In this document: positions 40,045 to 49,383 of the stretch, piece by piece
Layout: every line of letters begins with the position of its first letter
Numbering within the stretch: position 1 is the first letter of the stretch
Source: Leuconostoc mesenteroides subsp. mesenteroides
Lineage (GTDB): Bacteria > Bacillota > Bacilli > Lactobacillales > Lactobacillaceae
Direction of reading: 5' to 3'
NCBI GenBank assembly: GCA_009676745.1
Contig: CP046062.1
Span: 667,501-731,500 of the forward strand
Length of the DNA: 64,000 nt
Position numbers and translations under genes: made by a program
Notes under the pieces: model-generated
Database searches by the model: none
The model's input: only the letters and a program-made list of their open reading frames with translations
What the model was told of the DNA's origin: nothing

Positions 40045-40091
40045 AACTTCACATATAGTATATCATCCACTAAAAGAGAAGTCAACTTCAC
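40045..40091 (-). promoter_or_regulatory. Promoter and putative operators of the XRE pair
   Basis: On the minus strand TTGACT (40085-40080), 17 nt, TATACT (40062-40057). The plus-strand octamer AACTTCAC occurs at 40045-40052 and 40084-40091, one copy at each end of the promoter, and GAAGT-CA-ACTTC (40078-40089) overlaps the -35. This arrangement suggests autoregulation by the HTH protein. Confidence 0.65.
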
Positions 40092-40168
40092 TTTCAGTAA
40101 TAATTATTATAAAAACACTTGCTATGTATCTCGATATTTGATATACTAATATAGTTGTTTGAGATATG

Positions 40169-40250
40169 GGAGTGTAGCGAAGTCTGGCTAAACGCGACGG
40201 ACTGTAACTCCGTTCCTTCGGGTTCGTAGGTTCGAATCCTACCGCTCCCA
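40169..40250 (+). tRNA. tRNA-Tyr (GTA anticodon)
   Basis: Acceptor GGGAGTG (40169-40175) pairs with CGCTCCC (40243-40249), discriminator A at 40250. Anticodon loop contains GTA (ACTGTAACT). A long variable arm (CGTTCCTTCGGGTTCG region) marks it as class II, as expected for bacterial tRNA-Tyr. CCA is not encoded. Confidence 0.95.
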
Positions 40251-40287
40251 TTGCCGATTAAAGCTAACGGCAAAATAAATTAGCTAT

Positions 40288-40359
40288 TGCCCCTTCGCCA
40301 AGTGGTAAGGCATCGGTTTTTGGTACCGACATGCGCTGGTTCGAATCCAGCAGGGGCAA
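40288..40359 (+). tRNA. tRNA-Gln (TTG anticodon)
   Basis: Acceptor TGCCCCT (40288-40294)/AGGGGCA (40352-40358), discriminator A. Anticodon stem CGGT/ACCG encloses TTTTGGT with anticodon TTG. T arm CTGG-TTCGAAT-CCAG. No encoded CCA. Cotranscribed with tRNA-Tyr 37 nt upstream. Confidence 0.95.
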
Positions 40360-40366
40360 TTAAGAT

Positions 40367-40395
40367 AAAAAGGAACTTGAGAAAGTTCCTTTTTT
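40367..40395 (+). terminator. Terminator after the tRNA-Tyr/tRNA-Gln pair
   Basis: AAAAAGGAACTT/AAGTTCCTTTTT stem with loop GAGA and six T. Confidence 0.9.
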
Positions 40396-40421
40396 GTATA
40401 AAATAAATTTTAAAGACAAAG

Positions 40422-40451
40422 AAAAAGCTATACTTAATTGTATAGCTTTTT
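40422..40451 (-). terminator. Terminator for tRNA-Leu
   Basis: AAAAAGCTATAC (40422-40433) pairs with GTATAGCTTTTT (40440-40451), six nt beyond the tRNA-Leu 3' end on the minus strand. Confidence 0.82.
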
Positions 40452-40456
40452 TATAG

Positions 40457-40541
40457 TGCAGCTGGCGGGAGTCGAACCCGCACGCCCTAAACGGGCACAG
40501 GATCCTTAATCCTGCGCGTCTGCCAATTCCGCCACAGCTGC
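40457..40541 (-). tRNA. tRNA-Leu (TAA anticodon)
   Basis: Minus-strand cloverleaf with acceptor GCAGCTG/CAGCTGC and discriminator A. Anticodon stem CAGGA/TCCTG encloses the loop with TAA. The long variable arm TGCCCGTTTAGGGCG fits class II tRNA-Leu. CCA is not encoded. Confidence 0.95.
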
Positions 40542-40653
40542 ATATATAAATTGACAACTATATAATTATACCCATTAAATCTAATCTCGTCAATAGATAT
40601 TCAATGACAGCAAGCATGTAATTTTGATAGAATAGAAGTAATGGAGAAAGTAC

Positions 40654-40989
40654 ATGAGATTTTTTAATCGAAAAAAAACAGAAATAATTACACCAGAAAT
40701 ACAAGCACATAATGAGGCTTTACAAAATGAAAATGATGATTTATTAGATCAAATTGAAGCTTTGAAATTAGATGTTTCAGAATTGAAATCAGAAAATCAA
40801 CATTTGACCGAACGCCTATCACGTAGCAAGTACCAGCAAAAATTAACTAAAACAGGTGGTGGATTGGTTGTTTTGTTTATTAGCTACATGTTGCTATCCT
40901 TATTTGGTGAACCTTCACGTTATATGATTTGGTTACTATTAATTGAAGCGGTTTTTATTTTTATGATGCTTAGAGGAGACGAAAAATGA
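40654..40989 (+). CDS. Small coiled-coil membrane protein coupled to tpiA
   Basis: A 111-aa protein not recognised as a named family. Residues ~15-58 form a heptad-rich coiled coil (EALQNENDDLLDQIEALKLD), a short basic segment follows, and two hydrophobic helices (GGGLVVLFISYMLLSLF and YMIWLLLIEAVFIFMML) end the protein, so it is probably anchored with the coil in the cytoplasm. GGAGAAAG precedes the ATG. Its stop overlaps the tpiA ATG (ATGA), meaning the two are translated together. Confidence 0.72.
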   Translation: MRFFNRKKTEIITPEIQAHNEALQNENDDLLDQIEALKLDVSELKSENQHLTERLSRSKYQQKLTKTGGGLVVLFISYMLLSLFGEPSRYMIWLLLIEAVFIFMMLRGDEK

Positions 40990-41795
40990 GTCAACATAAT
41001 GCTTCGCGTATACCCTTTGTAGTTGCGAATTGGAAAATTAATAAGTTGCACGCCGATGTTGCAGAATTTTTGGACCAAGTAAATGGTAAGGTGCCTGCTG
41101 AAAATATTGTGGAAACAGGTATTGCAGCACAAGATTTATTCTTGTCAGACATGGTTCGAGCTACAGCACACTCACCCATACATATCGTCGCAGAAAATGT
41201 TCATTGGGAAGATAGTGGGGCTTATACAGGTGAAACATCGCCAAAGGCATTGAAAGATATTGGTGCCAAATATGTTTTAATTGGGCACTTTGAGCGGAGA
41301 AAATTCTTTAATGAGACCGATTCAACAGTTAATTTGAAAGTCACTGCTGCACTTAGAAATGGTTTGCGGCCAATTATTGATGTTGATGAGGACATGAGTA
41401 CTTATGCCCAGTTTATGGACGCAGAACCCTCAGTGGCTCAAGTGGCTGCTGCCTTAGCGGGTGTCTCTGTTGATCAAATTCGCAATGTTACACTGGCATA
41501 TGAGCCTACGTGGGCAATTGGATCAGGTGAGGCCGCAAGTGCGGCCCAAGCGCAAAAAGCAGCTCATTTAATACGACAGACGCTGGCCAAGTTATATTCG
41601 CCTGTTATTGCAGAACAAGTTCGCGTGTTATATGGCGGATCTGTGACGCCAGACAATGCTCGTGAAATTATGTTACAAAAAGATATAGATGGCGTGTTGG
41701 TTGGCACGTCTGCGCTTGATCCAGAAAAATTTTTACAATTGGTAGCCATTGCACAAGACCCTGAAGTGCCAGAGTTTAATATTGAAAACACATAA
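40986..41795 (+). CDS. tpiA: Triosephosphate isomerase family protein, divergent
   Basis: TIM-barrel protein of 269 aa in the family that interconverts dihydroxyacetone phosphate and glyceraldehyde 3-phosphate. Catalytic residues are kept: N15 and K17 (ANWK), H101 (GHFERR) and E173 (AYEPTWAIGSG); the phosphate-site YGGS is also present. Several near-invariant positions differ: serine after the catalytic histidine is F102, the usual AQN is AEN (E70), the C-x-GE motif is DVDE (132-135), and VGGASL is VGTSAL. It may be a slow isomerase or a paralogue. Heterofermenters need little TPI flux. GAGGAGA precedes the ATG; enolase follows with its own promoter. Confidence 0.8.
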   Translation: MSQHNASRIPFVVANWKINKLHADVAEFLDQVNGKVPAENIVETGIAAQDLFLSDMVRATAHSPIHIVAENVHWEDSGAYTGETSPKALKDIGAKYVLIGHFERRKFFNETDSTVNLKVTAALRNGLRPIIDVDEDMSTYAQFMDAEPSVAQVAAALAGVSVDQIRNVTLAYEPTWAIGSGEAASAAQAQKAAHLIRQTLAKLYSPVIAEQVRVLYGGSVTPDNAREIMLQKDIDGVLVGTSALDPEKFLQLVAIAQDPEVPEFNIENT

Positions 41796-41866
41796 AAAGA
41801 ACCCTGTAAGAACATAATCAAGATAGTTTTTTGAACATTACACTGGCTCGTGTGTTTAGTAAATTT

Positions 41867-41896
41867 TTGGATATGATTCTTACCCTGTGATATAAT
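41867..41896 (+). promoter_or_regulatory. Promoter for eno
   Basis: TTGGAT (41867-41872), 18 nt, extended -10 TGA-TATAAT (hexamer 41891-41896). Leads to an about 35-nt 5' UTR ending in AAAGGAG before eno. Confidence 0.65.
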
Positions 41897-41933
41897 ATAC
41901 ATGGTATATAACCGAAAACCAAAGGAGAATTAA

Positions 41934-43260
<1,327 letters not shown>

Positions 43261-43262
<2 letters not shown>

Positions 43263-43294
43263 AAAAACGAATCGGCCATTTGGTCGTTTTTTTT
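43261..43294 (+). terminator. Terminator after eno
   Basis: AAAAAAC ... GGCC-ATTT-GGTC-GTTTTTTTTT: a stem with one asymmetric bulge (GAATC) and nine T. Overlaps the last two bases of the stop codon. Confidence 0.78.
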
Positions 43295-43356
43295 TACATG
43301 AAATTTTTAAAAATTATATTAATCTTGTAAATACGAGTGAAAAAGGAGCAAGTACA

Positions 43357-43944
43357 GTGGATAATTTAAAACGTTGCTCTTGGGTAGATAATTATCCAGC
43401 TTCCGATATGATGACAGTTTATCATGATAAAGAATGGGGACAGCCCAACCAATATAGTGATGAAGAGCTATTTGAATTACTGACTTTAGAAATTTTTCAA
43501 GCAGGTCTAAGCTGGGAGACCTCATTAAAAAGGCGTTTAGGGATGAACCATGCATTTCTATCCTTTGATATTGATTTAGTATCTAAAATGACAGACGACG
43601 ATATTGAACGTTTAAAACACGATCCTAATATTATTAGCAACAGATTAAAAATAACATCGACCATTCACAATGCACAGGTCATCAGACAAATTCGTCAGCA
43701 GAAAGGAAGTTTTTCTGATTACATGTGGTCGTTCACTGATGGTCAAATTATCAATCATCATATTGTTAGTGGGGATGAAATTCCTAGTCAAAATGAATTA
43801 TCGCAACAAGTAACGAAGGACATGAAGAAACAAGGGTTCAAATTTATCGGACCGGTAATTGTGTATTCTTACCTACAAGCAATAGGAATTATCAACGATC
43901 ATGAGCAATGTTGTAGTTTTAACCCTGATTATACAAGATTATGA
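43357..43944 (+). CDS. tag: DNA-3-methyladenine glycosylase I (GTG start)
   Basis: Base-excision repair enzyme that removes 3-methyladenine, 195 aa. TagI motifs: RCSWV near the N-terminus (zinc Cys), VYHDKEWGQP (zinc His), QAGLSWETSLKRR with the active-site Glu, and C-terminal HEQCCSF supplying the remaining zinc ligands. The frame is open back into eno, but the GTG at 43357 has AAGGAG 8 nt before it and matches family length. No partner gene is adjacent. Confidence 0.92.
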   Translation: MDNLKRCSWVDNYPASDMMTVYHDKEWGQPNQYSDEELFELLTLEIFQAGLSWETSLKRRLGMNHAFLSFDIDLVSKMTDDDIERLKHDPNIISNRLKITSTIHNAQVIRQIRQQKGSFSDYMWSFTDGQIINHHIVSGDEIPSQNELSQQVTKDMKKQGFKFIGPVIVYSYLQAIGIINDHEQCCSFNPDYTRL

Positions 43945-44018
43945 GTAATGATATAGTTGTTTTTTCTAATACATTCCTCATATTAAATGTGATAAACTAC
44001 CCTTAGAGGACTAGATTT

Positions 44019-45497
44019 ATGGCAAAATTACAGGGTGTTATTCTTTTAAACACTGATGCTGCTGCACTGCAAATTGTTGACAGTCGTGGGCGTCAAATTG
44101 AGCATGTTAAACGCGAATATAGTGAAAAAAATTTATCATTATCTAGTTTTTCTGCTGAAGTAATGCAGCGCGCATTATCACAGTTACAACGGTTCCAACA
44201 ACTTCTTCGTGACTATGGTGTAGAAGATGTACGATTGTATGGCAGTGAAAATCTTTCTAAGATGCTGAATGCCATTTATTTTGTCGATCAAGTAGAAAAT
44301 GTAACGGGCCTTGAATTACTTTGGCTGAATGCCAACCAAGAAAATTATTATCGGCAATTGGCATTACGTGTTCATGAAGAAAAAATTCTAAATGAACGAT
44401 ACACATTTGTACTAGGTGTCAGCTCTACCAGAATAGACTTATCCTATTTTGAAAATAATCAGTTTAAATTCTCGCAGCATTCGGCTATCGGTCCAGTACG
44501 GTTAACACAGTCTATCAGAGACATGGCCGCAGAGTTTAGTGAAATACCAGATTTGATACCGGAATTTATTGACAGTAAATTAGCAGATTTTTGGCATATG
44601 CTACCACCTTTTCAATCAACTGATACAATCATTTTACTTGGCGCCGATGTAGTAAATCAGTTATTTTTAAATAACAAGTCTAAAACTACAGTTCATAAAT
44701 CAGAACTACAGTCATTGATTAGTGATTTTAATCGGATGAATAAACAAGCTATTGCTGAGCAATATGGCATCGATTCAAATGATGTTTGGATGGTTTTCAT
44801 GGAAGCAGTATTGGTTGTCGAAGTGATGTCAGCTATTGGTGCTACTAATTTACATATTAGTAGCTTAACAGTCCTAGATGGACTGGTTGTTAAAGACAAC
44901 AATGCACAAAATGATATTATTACTGCCGCACGTGGTATTGCAGATAGATATATGGTTGAAGAGAAACATCGAGAGTTAGTTCTTAAATATACTTGGCGAC
45001 TATTCGATCGTCTAAAAAAAATGCACCGATTGAGTGCGCGTGATCGGCTTCTATTGGGTGTCGCTGCTTTGACGCACGATGTTGGCAGTTTTATCAATTC
45101 TCAGAAGCATTACCAATATTCTGAAGAAATTCTAGAAGGGATTGACTTTCATGGATTATCAACCTCTGAGCAGCGAATGATTGCCGCCATTGCGCGTTAT
45201 CATAGCGCTGAAACGCCAGATAATGCACTGAGATCAACGCAAGAGTTCTCACCAAGGCAACGTATGCGTATTGCTAAAATGGCGGCTTTGCTACGCTTGG
45301 CAGATGCACTTGATGATAGCCGGTTACAAAAAATTAGTAAGCTAACTGTGTCTATTGGTGCAGAAAAGATTACAGTAATCGGACAATCAGCCAAGAATTT
45401 ACAATTGGAAATGTATATATTTGCACAAAAAGCGCATTTTTTTGAGGCTGTGTTTGGATTACCTATTGTATTGAAACATCAGGTGAAAAGGAGCTGA
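44019..45497 (+). CDS. Ppx/GppA-like protein with C-terminal HD domain
   Basis: A 492-aa protein that heads a polyphosphate operon. Residues ~1-300 have the length and spacing of an exopolyphosphatase/guanosine pentaphosphatase ASKHA fold, but the phosphate-binding motifs are degraded: the opening reads GVILLNTDAAALQIVD rather than IDLGSNSVR, and the GGGS-type motif reads VLGVSSTRIDL. Residues ~315-490 are an HD domain (ALTHDVGSFI, H353/D354; YHSAETP; LRLADALDDSR). This may act on poly-P, ppGpp-like nucleotides, or as a regulator of its operon partners. ppk starts 8 nt after the stop codon. Confidence 0.78.
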   Translation: MAKLQGVILLNTDAAALQIVDSRGRQIEHVKREYSEKNLSLSSFSAEVMQRALSQLQRFQQLLRDYGVEDVRLYGSENLSKMLNAIYFVDQVENVTGLELLWLNANQENYYRQLALRVHEEKILNERYTFVLGVSSTRIDLSYFENNQFKFSQHSAIGPVRLTQSIRDMAAEFSEIPDLIPEFIDSKLADFWHMLPPFQSTDTIILLGADVVNQLFLNNKSKTTVHKSELQSLISDFNRMNKQAIAEQYGIDSNDVWMVFMEAVLVVEVMSAIGATNLHISSLTVLDGLVVKDNNAQNDIITAARGIADRYMVEEKHRELVLKYTWRLFDRLKKMHRLSARDRLLLGVAALTHDVGSFINSQKHYQYSEEILEGIDFHGLSTSEQRMIAAIARYHSAETPDNALRSTQEFSPRQRMRIAKMAALLRLADALDDSRLQKISKLTVSIGAEKITVIGQSAKNLQLEMYIFAQKAHFFEAVFGLPIVLKHQVKRS

Positions 45498-45505
45498 CAA
45501 GCATT

Positions 45506-47638
45506 ATGACAGATCTGAAACAACACAAATATTATGTCAATCGTGAAATGAGTTGGTTAGCTTTTAATAGACGTGTACTCGAAGAAGGGCGCGATACACA
45601 AAATCCTATTCTTGAGCGTGCTAATTTTTTGGCGATTACACAGAAAAACATGGACGAATGGTTCATGGTTCGGGTGGCAAGCTTACAACAACAAATGTTT
45701 GTAGGTCACGATAAAGTGGATGCATCTGGTTTATCGCCGAAAGAGCAGCTAATTAAAATTTCTGCCGCTGCAGGAGAACAAATTAAAAACCAGTATCAAG
45801 TATTAAATCGTAGTATTATACCGACTATGAAAAAGTTAGGTTTTTCATTAGTTCATAAAGATGATTTGACGGATACACAAGTTAACTTTTTAAAAGAGTT
45901 TTTTGAAAAAGAGTTGCGACCAGTTTTAACGCCGATGGCAATCGATAGTACCCGACCATTTCCTTTTTTGGCAAATGATACGTTAAATATTGGGGTTCGT
46001 TTGAAAAAAAACGATGAACAAGCTGAAAAATATATCGCAGTATTACAAGTTCCAGAGACCTCTGGACGTGTGATTGCACTACCAGAAGACAACCAAGTGA
46101 TTTTAGTAGAAGAGGTTGTGCAATTATTTTTAGATGCACTTTTTCCAGGTTACACCATTAAAGAATCAAATGTTTTTCATATTTTGCGTGATATGGAATT
46201 AGATGTTGCTGATGATGAAGATACGCCTAATATTTTGCAAGAAGTACAAAGTAAATTGCAAGAACGGGAGCGTGGACGAGTTATCCGTGTGATTGTAAGT
46301 ACTAATACGGGTAAAATGTTAATGACTAAACTTATCAAAGCTTTACAAGTGCCGGATGATCGAATCTATGAGGTGAATGGTCCGATTGATTTAACATTTA
46401 TTAGTTCGTGGTTGAAAGTAATTGATGCACCTACATTAGGGTACACATCATTTCAAGGATACGAAAATCCCGACTTGACTGCTGATAAAATATTTGAAAG
46501 TATACGAAAACGCGATTATCTGTTGCATCACCCCTATGATTCATTTAGACCAGTAGTTCAATTCATTCAAACAGCTGCGATAGATGAGGATGTGTTAGCC
46601 ATTAAAATGACGCTATACCGTGTGTCCGGTAATTCACCAATTATTAAAGCACTCTCTGATGCTGCTCAACGCGGTAAGCAAGTGACAGTGTTACTTGAAA
46701 TTAAGGCACGCTTTGATGAAGAAAATAATGTCCACTGGGCGCGCGAATTAGAGCAAAAGGGCGTCCATGTGGTTTATGGACTTCGAGGACTAAAAGTGCA
46801 TGCTAAAATGGCCATGGTAGTGCGACGGGAAAGTGATACGATACGTCGATACGTCCATCTCGCTACTGGAAACTATAATGATGTTACAGCGAATTTTTAT
46901 ACGGATCTTGGACTGCTAACAGTGGATAGTGAATTGGGCGCAGATGTGGCTTCGATTTTTAATATTCTAACGGGTTACTCTGATCCAAGTTTTTTTCATC
47001 AACTGCATATGTCACCCGATGGTATTCGTGAATTTATTTATCAAAAAATAAACGTCGAAATTAAAAATGCCAAAGCAGGAAAACCGTCTGGTATTAGGAT
47101 GAAATTCAATTCGTTATCTGATGAACGAATGATTCGTCATTTGTACGAAGCAAGTGAGACTGGTGTACCAGTTGAATTGATTGTTCGAGGAATTACAATG
47201 CTCAAGGTTGGTATTCCGAAAGTCAGTGAAACCATAGCTGTGCATTCAATTGTTGGTCGTTTTTTGGAACATAGTCGGGTATTCATTTTTCATAATGATG
47301 ATAACCCGCAGGTTTATTTGTCCTCTGCAGATTTAATGACAAGAAATTTGAATCGACGTGTTGAATTGTTATTTCCAATTCGCAATGATGATTTGTCCCA
47401 ACAGGTGATTAATATTTTTGAAATTATGTGGGCAGATAATGTTAAAACACGTGTTCTGCAACCCGATGGGTCATTTGATAAAATTGATCGCAGAGGCTTA
47501 TCTTCTGTTAATGCACAAGAAATGTTTATAGCCGAATCTATGGTGAAACAAATTGAGTTAAAGCAACAACAAGATCGAGAAAATTCACAAAAAGAGTTTG
47601 AGCCGATTAATAACCCGTTTATAGGAGGTGAATCATGA
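45506..47638 (+). CDS. ppk: Polyphosphate kinase 1
   Basis: Reversibly polymerises the terminal phosphate of ATP into polyphosphate, 710 aa, at the membrane. Starts with the family signature YYVNREMSWLAFNRRVLEE. The autophosphorylated histidine is H432 (LKVHAKMAMVVRRES), and the second histidine H451 (RYVHLATGNYND) lies 19 residues later, the same distance as in the E. coli enzyme. It overlaps ppx by 4 nt (ATGA) so synthesis and breakdown genes are translated together. Confidence 0.95.
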   Translation: MTDLKQHKYYVNREMSWLAFNRRVLEEGRDTQNPILERANFLAITQKNMDEWFMVRVASLQQQMFVGHDKVDASGLSPKEQLIKISAAAGEQIKNQYQVLNRSIIPTMKKLGFSLVHKDDLTDTQVNFLKEFFEKELRPVLTPMAIDSTRPFPFLANDTLNIGVRLKKNDEQAEKYIAVLQVPETSGRVIALPEDNQVILVEEVVQLFLDALFPGYTIKESNVFHILRDMELDVADDEDTPNILQEVQSKLQERERGRVIRVIVSTNTGKMLMTKLIKALQVPDDRIYEVNGPIDLTFISSWLKVIDAPTLGYTSFQGYENPDLTADKIFESIRKRDYLLHHPYDSFRPVVQFIQTAAIDEDVLAIKMTLYRVSGNSPIIKALSDAAQRGKQVTVLLEIKARFDEENNVHWARELEQKGVHVVYGLRGLKVHAKMAMVVRRESDTIRRYVHLATGNYNDVTANFYTDLGLLTVDSELGADVASIFNILTGYSDPSFFHQLHMSPDGIREFIYQKINVEIKNAKAGKPSGIRMKFNSLSDERMIRHLYEASETGVPVELIVRGITMLKVGIPKVSETIAVHSIVGRFLEHSRVFIFHNDDNPQVYLSSADLMTRNLNRRVELLFPIRNDDLSQQVINIFEIMWADNVKTRVLQPDGSFDKIDRRGLSSVNAQEMFIAESMVKQIELKQQQDRENSQKEFEPINNPFIGGES

Positions 47639-48600
47639 CTGTTATAGCAATAATAGATTTAGGATCGAACTCAGTACGGATGACGATTAGTAGATATCAT
47701 CAAGATGGTCATTATGAGGTATTGAATAGATTACAAGAGATGGTGCGTCTCTCCGAAGGAATGGGTGAAAATAAAGTTTTACAACCTGAGGCTATTAAAC
47801 GTACGATGAACGCTTTGAAGAATTTCAAGGAAATGTTAGATAAGTATCCAAAGGCAAAGATCAAAGCAGTGGCCACTGCAGCTGTTCGGCAAGCAACAAA
47901 CCAAATGGTATTTCTGACAGAATTCGAAAAAACAATGGGATTCTCGTTGCAAGTACTAACAGGAGAAGAAGAAGCACACTATGATTACGTTGGTATTGTT
48001 AATACGCTAAGCATAAATGATGCCTTGATTTTGGATACTGGTGGTGCCTCTGCAGAATTGATTTTAGTTCGAAACAAAGAATCAGTTCACGAAATAAGTC
48101 TGCCCATTGGCGCAGTGACAATTAGCGAAATGTTTCTTGAAAAGGATGTTATTAATGCAGCTTCGCTATTTCAAGCCATCGTAGCATTAAGGCAAATGTT
48201 TGGTGATGTTTCTTGGCTCAATGATGCTATGCATTTACCATTAGTGGCATTAGGTGGTAGTAATCGTACTTTAGCTAAAATTTCACGACGTCAGCGGAAA
48301 ATCACTGATATGCCAATTCATGGGTATCATCTGAGTAAGCAAGATGCAACAGACATATATCAAAAGATATTAAGTAAAAATCTAGTTGGACGACAGAAGA
48401 TGGCTGGTTTGGCCAAAGATCGTGGTGATATTATTGTCGGTGGCTTATTACCATTGATAGAACTGCTTATTTTTCTAGGTGGACAACAGGTCATATTCTC
48501 GCAAGCTGGTCTGCGAGAAGGCATTTTATTTGAAACAATTAGGCAAGAAACAGGCCAACGTGTTATTGCGCCAGAACCTGCTTCAATGACGATAGATTAA
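47635..48600 (+). CDS. ppx: Exopolyphosphatase
   Basis: Releases phosphate from the ends of polyphosphate chains, 321 aa. Canonical ASKHA motifs are intact: IDLGSNSVRMTISRY at the N-terminus, ATAAVRQATN, LTGEEEAHYDYVG and DTGGASAELILV. It lacks the C-terminal HD-like domains of E. coli Ppx/GppA, making it a short single-module type. GGAGG precedes the ATG inside ppk. Last gene of the operon before a terminator. Confidence 0.93.
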   Translation: MTVIAIIDLGSNSVRMTISRYHQDGHYEVLNRLQEMVRLSEGMGENKVLQPEAIKRTMNALKNFKEMLDKYPKAKIKAVATAAVRQATNQMVFLTEFEKTMGFSLQVLTGEEEAHYDYVGIVNTLSINDALILDTGGASAELILVRNKESVHEISLPIGAVTISEMFLEKDVINAASLFQAIVALRQMFGDVSWLNDAMHLPLVALGGSNRTLAKISRRQRKITDMPIHGYHLSKQDATDIYQKILSKNLVGRQKMAGLAKDRGDIIVGGLLPLIELLIFLGGQQVIFSQAGLREGILFETIRQETGQRVIAPEPASMTID

Positions 48601-48601
48601 T

Positions 48602-48633
48602 AAAAAAAGCCAATAGGAATATTGGCTTTTTTT
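48602..48633. terminator. Bidirectional terminator after ppx
   Basis: AAAAAAAGCCAATA/TATTGGCTTTTTTT with loop GGAA, serving ppx on the plus strand and tRNA-Arg on the minus strand. Confidence 0.92.
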
Positions 48634-48639
48634 ATTTAA

Positions 48640-48711
48640 TGATCCACCCGGGAGTCGAACCCGGATTTCAAGAACCGGAATCTTGCGTGCGATCCATTAC
48701 ACTAGCGGATC
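48640..48711 (-). tRNA. tRNA-Arg (CCG anticodon)
   Basis: Minus-strand acceptor GATCCGC/GTGGATC with discriminator A. Anticodon stem CAAGA/TCTTG encloses TTCCGGT, anticodon CCG, which reads the rare arginine codon CGG. T arm CCGGG-TTCGACT-CCCGG. No encoded CCA. Confidence 0.93.
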
Positions 48712-48730
48712 ATAACTATTCAATTATAGC

Positions 48731-49366
48731 CTATTTTACCGGAATTTCAAAGTGGGTTTCGTCACCAATATCAAATAATATGTGCCCAGAAAACTGGTCG
48801 ATCAAATCTGATTGGAATTTGGCCAAATCCTCTTCAGATACTGGGACTACGACGTGAATAGTTACATCATATTGTGTGTCTATTATTGAATAATTATGGC
48901 TGTTTAGCCAATAATTTAATGTTTCTCCATGCTTATAATCAATGCTAATAGTAACTTGTAGACGTGTTAGTCGTTCCACGAAGTTAATTGACTCAAGTCC
49001 TTCAGCAACTGTGCTAGCGTAAGCACGAATCAATCCACCTGCACCTAATTTAATACCGCCAAAATAACGAGTTACTACTGCTACGACGTCATGTAGGTTA
49101 TTTTTCTGTAAAACTTCTAGCATTGGTATGCCAGCTGTACCACTTGGTTCACCGTTATCGCTATAGCGCTTAATGCTATCATTATCACCCAATACGTAAG
49201 CAAAAACATTATGGCTAGCTTTATAGTGGACTTTATTTATTTTTTCTATAAAACAGCGAGCATCATTTTCAGAAGTGATGCGTGCCATGTTTAAAATGAA
49301 GCGTGATTTTTTAATTTCTTTTTCCCAAGTGAATGATGAGGGCTCGATTGTGAAATATTCTATCAT
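48731..49366 (-). CDS. YigZ/IMPACT family protein
   Basis: A 211-aa cytoplasmic protein of the YigZ/YvyE (UPF0029, IMPACT) family. The signature region is YVLGDNDSIKRYSDNGEPSG followed by GTAGIPMLEVLQKNN and VTRYFGGIKLGAGGLIRAY. Proteins of this family are linked to translation, but the reaction is unknown. The frame is open 24 codons upstream, but the ATG at 49366 (MIEYFTIEPSS) matches family members. There is no ribosome binding site; TATAAT on the minus strand lies just upstream. It diverges from comFA with 17 bp between start codons, an arrangement seen between yvyE and comFA neighbourhoods in Firmicutes. Confidence 0.88.
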   Translation of the reverse strand: MIEYFTIEPSSFTWEKEIKKSRFILNMARITSENDARCFIEKINKVHYKASHNVFAYVLGDNDSIKRYSDNGEPSGTAGIPMLEVLQKNNLHDVVAVVTRYFGGIKLGAGGLIRAYASTVAEGLESINFVERLTRLQVTISIDYKHGETLNYWLNSHNYSIIDTQYDVTIHVVVPVSEEDLAKFQSDLIDQFSGHILFDIGDETHFEIPVK

Positions 49367-49372
49367 ATAACG

Positions 49373-49379
49373 TATTATA
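49373..49379. promoter_or_regulatory. Shared -10 element between yigZ and comFA
   Basis: TATTAT (49373-49378) on the plus strand and TATAAT (49379-49374) on the minus strand overlap in a 17-bp gap between the two start codons. Either transcript would begin at or next to its ATG, so both mRNAs could be leaderless. -35 boxes would lie inside the opposite gene and are not convincing. Confidence 0.45.
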
Positions 49380-49383
49380 CAGC

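Noticed and set aside
40063..40251. Minus-strand reading frame over tRNA-Tyr
   Set aside because: Complement of a tRNA gene; translated tRNA artefact (GAVGFEPTNP).
40360..40557. Minus-strand reading frame over tRNA-Leu
   Set aside because: Translation of the tRNA itself; no coding signal.
48639..48857. Plus-strand reading frame over tRNA-Arg and the yigZ 3' end
   Set aside because: Antisense to a tRNA and to a well-supported gene.
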